This document shows, one piece after another, positions 37,356-39,097 of a stretch of DNA of 39,097 nt. The stretch covers positions 1 through 39,097 of the forward strand of contig JAUNGL010000012.1 of NCBI GenBank assembly GCA_030524665.1, written 5' to 3'. This DNA comes from Lachnospiraceae bacterium. GTDB taxonomy: Bacteria; Bacillota; Clostridia; Lachnospirales; Lachnospiraceae. Numbering within the stretch: position 1 is the first letter of the stretch; every line of letters starts with the position of its first letter. The position numbers were made by a program, and so were the translations under genes. The notes under the pieces were generated by a model that had not been told where the DNA came from, made no database searches, and saw nothing but the letters and a program-made list of their open reading frames with translations.

Positions 37356-39005
37356 TTGAAATTATCATCGGCTTATCTGTATGAACAGTTGAGTAAAGAA
37401 TACGAGATTCTGGGCCACAGCGGTCTGTCCGGAAAGGATGGATATCTGCGGCCTTTTTTATGCTGCGGAAATCTTCAGCAGAAAAAACGTACGGTGCGCG
37501 GGAGTGTGAAAATACAGGACGGCAGGCAGGGACGTGTCTGCGTTGTGCCTGTAGGAAAAGAGGAAAGCTTTCGCGAGAATCTGCCGGGAACCTGTAACGA
37601 TGGAATTTTCCGGGTATTTTGTGAAACGGCGGATACAGCTCCGGAAGAAGGGCGGCATACAAATGATCCGGTTTCTGGTTCAGAAACGCGCATGAATGAG
37701 GAGGATGCGGGAAACACTTATGTACGAATTGTTCTGCGTACGGAGGAAGGGGCTGCGGGGGTGATGAATGATCTGCAGCAGATCTTTGATTTGTGTGATG
37801 ACTGGGACAGAAAAGTCAGTGCACTGCTGACAGAACACGCGGGGATCAGGAAAATTCTGGAAGTGACGTCAGATTTTCTGGGAAATCCGCTGATGGTTAT
37901 GGGGCTTGATTTTTCTCTGGTTGCGGAAGCAGGGAAAAAGCTTCTTCCGGAGAGGGCAAAGCTGTTTTCAGATGACGGAGTCAATATAGAATATATGAAT
38001 GCACTTCTGCAGGATGAGGGCTACCAGAAGCTTGCGAGGACGCGGGAGACAGTTATGTTTCCGGCTTACATCAGCGGCTGCCGTTCCCTGAACCGGAATC
38101 TGTATCTGGAGGGCCAGCCGACGCACCGGCTGGTTCTGACGGAATGTACAAACAGCATCACAGCCGGGAACATCTGTATACTGGAAGCGTTGACCGGGCG
38201 TCTGGAATATCTGCTGGCGCATGAAACGACGGCATCTATGACAGGGGATCTGGAGCAGATATTTGAGCGGATTCTGTCGGACCGGACTGCGGATTATCTG
38301 CAGACCAGCCGCCAGCTGTCGGCATTGGGATGGAGCAGCAGCCATGAGTATCTCTGTCTGATTCTGCAGATTACGTATCTGGATCAGAAACAGCTTTCCA
38401 CGAAAGCTATCTGCCGATACATTCAGAAACAGTTCCGGGATTCCATCAGCTTTCTGTATCAGGAGGAACTGGTGACCTTTTTTAATCTGAGCAGACTGGG
38501 AATAAACGAAGATGAAGCGGCAGCAAAGCTTGTTTATTTTATCCGGGACAGCTATCTAAAAGCCGGATACAGCAGGGTGATGCAGGGGCATATGAATCTG
38601 CGCCGCCAGTACGTGCAGGCACGGACGGCACTGGACGTAGGAAGTCGCAGGAAGCCGTATCTGTGGATTCATCATTTCAGTCAGGTGGCACTGGCTTATA
38701 TTATGGAGCAGGCCACACGGCGTCTTCCCGGGAATATGCTGTGCCATGAAGGGCTTCTGAAGCTGAAGAAACTGGATTCGCAAAATAATACGGAATATGT
38801 TCAGACTCTGGAAGCATATCTGGAGCAGCATTTCAGTGCAACGCAGGCGGCCAAGGCGCTGTTCATCCACAGAAGCACATTTCTATACCGACTGGAGCGG
38901 ATCAAAGAGATTCTGCAGTCAGATCTTGACGATCCGGAGGAATTGTTTTATCTGGAGCTGTCACTGCGGCTGCTGGAACAGGAAGAGGAAAAGCACATGG
39001 ATTGA
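37356..39005 (+). CDS. PucR-type (CdaR-like) transcriptional regulator
   Basis: This is a 549-aa protein. The C-terminal end (about residues 490-545: LEQHFSATQAAKALFIHRSTFLYRLERI) is the PucR/CdaR HTH domain, and a GGDEF-like mid-domain probably precedes it. The N-terminal half is a signal-input part without strong resemblance. Such regulators act as activators of catabolic genes for small substrates. Start: TTG at 37356 sits 7 nt after AGGAGG, whereas the ATG at 37350 has only 1 nt. It is the last gene of the methyl-transfer block and likely controls it. Bases 39006-39097 beyond it hold no gene. Confidence 0.82.
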   Translation: MKLSSAYLYEQLSKEYEILGHSGLSGKDGYLRPFLCCGNLQQKKRTVRGSVKIQDGRQGRVCVVPVGKEESFRENLPGTCNDGIFRVFCETADTAPEEGRHTNDPVSGSETRMNEEDAGNTYVRIVLRTEEGAAGVMNDLQQIFDLCDDWDRKVSALLTEHAGIRKILEVTSDFLGNPLMVMGLDFSLVAEAGKKLLPERAKLFSDDGVNIEYMNALLQDEGYQKLARTRETVMFPAYISGCRSLNRNLYLEGQPTHRLVLTECTNSITAGNICILEALTGRLEYLLAHETTASMTGDLEQIFERILSDRTADYLQTSRQLSALGWSSSHEYLCLILQITYLDQKQLSTKAICRYIQKQFRDSISFLYQEELVTFFNLSRLGINEDEAAAKLVYFIRDSYLKAGYSRVMQGHMNLRRQYVQARTALDVGSRRKPYLWIHHFSQVALAYIMEQATRRLPGNMLCHEGLLKLKKLDSQNNTEYVQTLEAYLEQHFSATQAAKALFIHRSTFLYRLERIKEILQSDLDDPEELFYLELSLRLLEQEEEKHMD

Positions 39006-39097
39006 AATTCACAATTTATTCACAAAAAATTAGCACTCACCACTTGATAATGGAAGTCGATTTTTGTCCTGTCTTGTGTATTGCAAAAATGCCTATT

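Noticed and set aside
39031-39039. TTAGCACTC, the left half of a CIRCE heat-shock operator
   Set aside because: The expected inverted GAGTGCTAA nine bases later is absent (TAATGGAAG instead), so it is a chance half-site.

Overview
This window looks like a chromosomal segment from a Gram-positive anaerobe of the Clostridia, most likely a gut Lachnospiraceae species (Blautia-like is a guess). The evidence is the strong AGGAGG ribosome sites, consensus sigma-A promoters, a T-box leader, type I-alpha glutamine synthetase, LL-diaminopimelate aminotransferase (DapL), the AspS/GatCAB route to Asn-tRNA, an ANTAR regulator, a bile-salt-hydrolase-type enzyme and corrinoid methyltransferase genes. There are no rRNA or tRNA genes, CRISPR arrays or complete insertion sequences.

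Layout. 1-5.5 kb: a complete four-gene sugar ABC transporter of the YtfQ-YtfR-YtfT-YjfF type (furanose sugars in the characterised example), followed by a structured intergenic repeat. 5.5-8.6 kb, minus strand: an autoregulated XRE repressor/membrane-protein pair, a 24-bp inverted repeat, and a BlaI/BlaR1-like pair with a tiny exported protein but no beta-lactamase. 8.8-13.4 kb: accessory exported proteins (YD-repeat-like, unknown, LprI-like) and a cytoplasmic sialidase-fold glycosidase. 13.6-15.8 kb: glnA with an ANTAR antiterminator gene and a leader that looks like its RNA target. 15.8-18 kb: dapF-dapL. 18.2-26.5 kb: an asparagine supply region with asnA diverging from a T-box-controlled aspS-(unknown membrane protein)-gatC-gatA-gatB run. 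26.5-31.4 kb: an Rpn-type nuclease, a zinc-ribbon protein, a DsbA-like thioredoxin-fold protein, a CYTH protein, a choloylglycine hydrolase and a Cys-rich conserved protein. 31.7-32.9 kb: an AT-rich exported beta-helix protein. 33.3-39 kb: a corrinoid-dependent methyl-transfer operon (UroD-like methyltransferase, MtgA-like methyltransferase, two corrinoid proteins, DUF2284 protein) ending with a PucR-type regulator.

How the genes work together. GlnA/ANTAR, AsnA and AspS/GatCAB form a concentrated nitrogen and amide-amino-acid block, with two separate RNA-level attenuators (ANTAR-type and T-box). The methyltransferase operon has the parts needed to move a methyl group from an unknown donor to a corrinoid and on to tetrahydrofolate, which suits an acetogen-like or methyl-group-using gut anaerobe. 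Its corrinoid reductive activator is not in the window.

The least ordinary signals are: the dual A1/G4 hexaloops overlapping a terminator in the glnA leader; a 192-bp segment bounded by 13-bp perfect inverted repeats that starts inside the aspS T-box terminator and carries a second terminator; the second corrinoid protein with an altered cap motif beside a DUF2284 protein; and a 24-bp imperfect inverted repeat beside the XRE operon.
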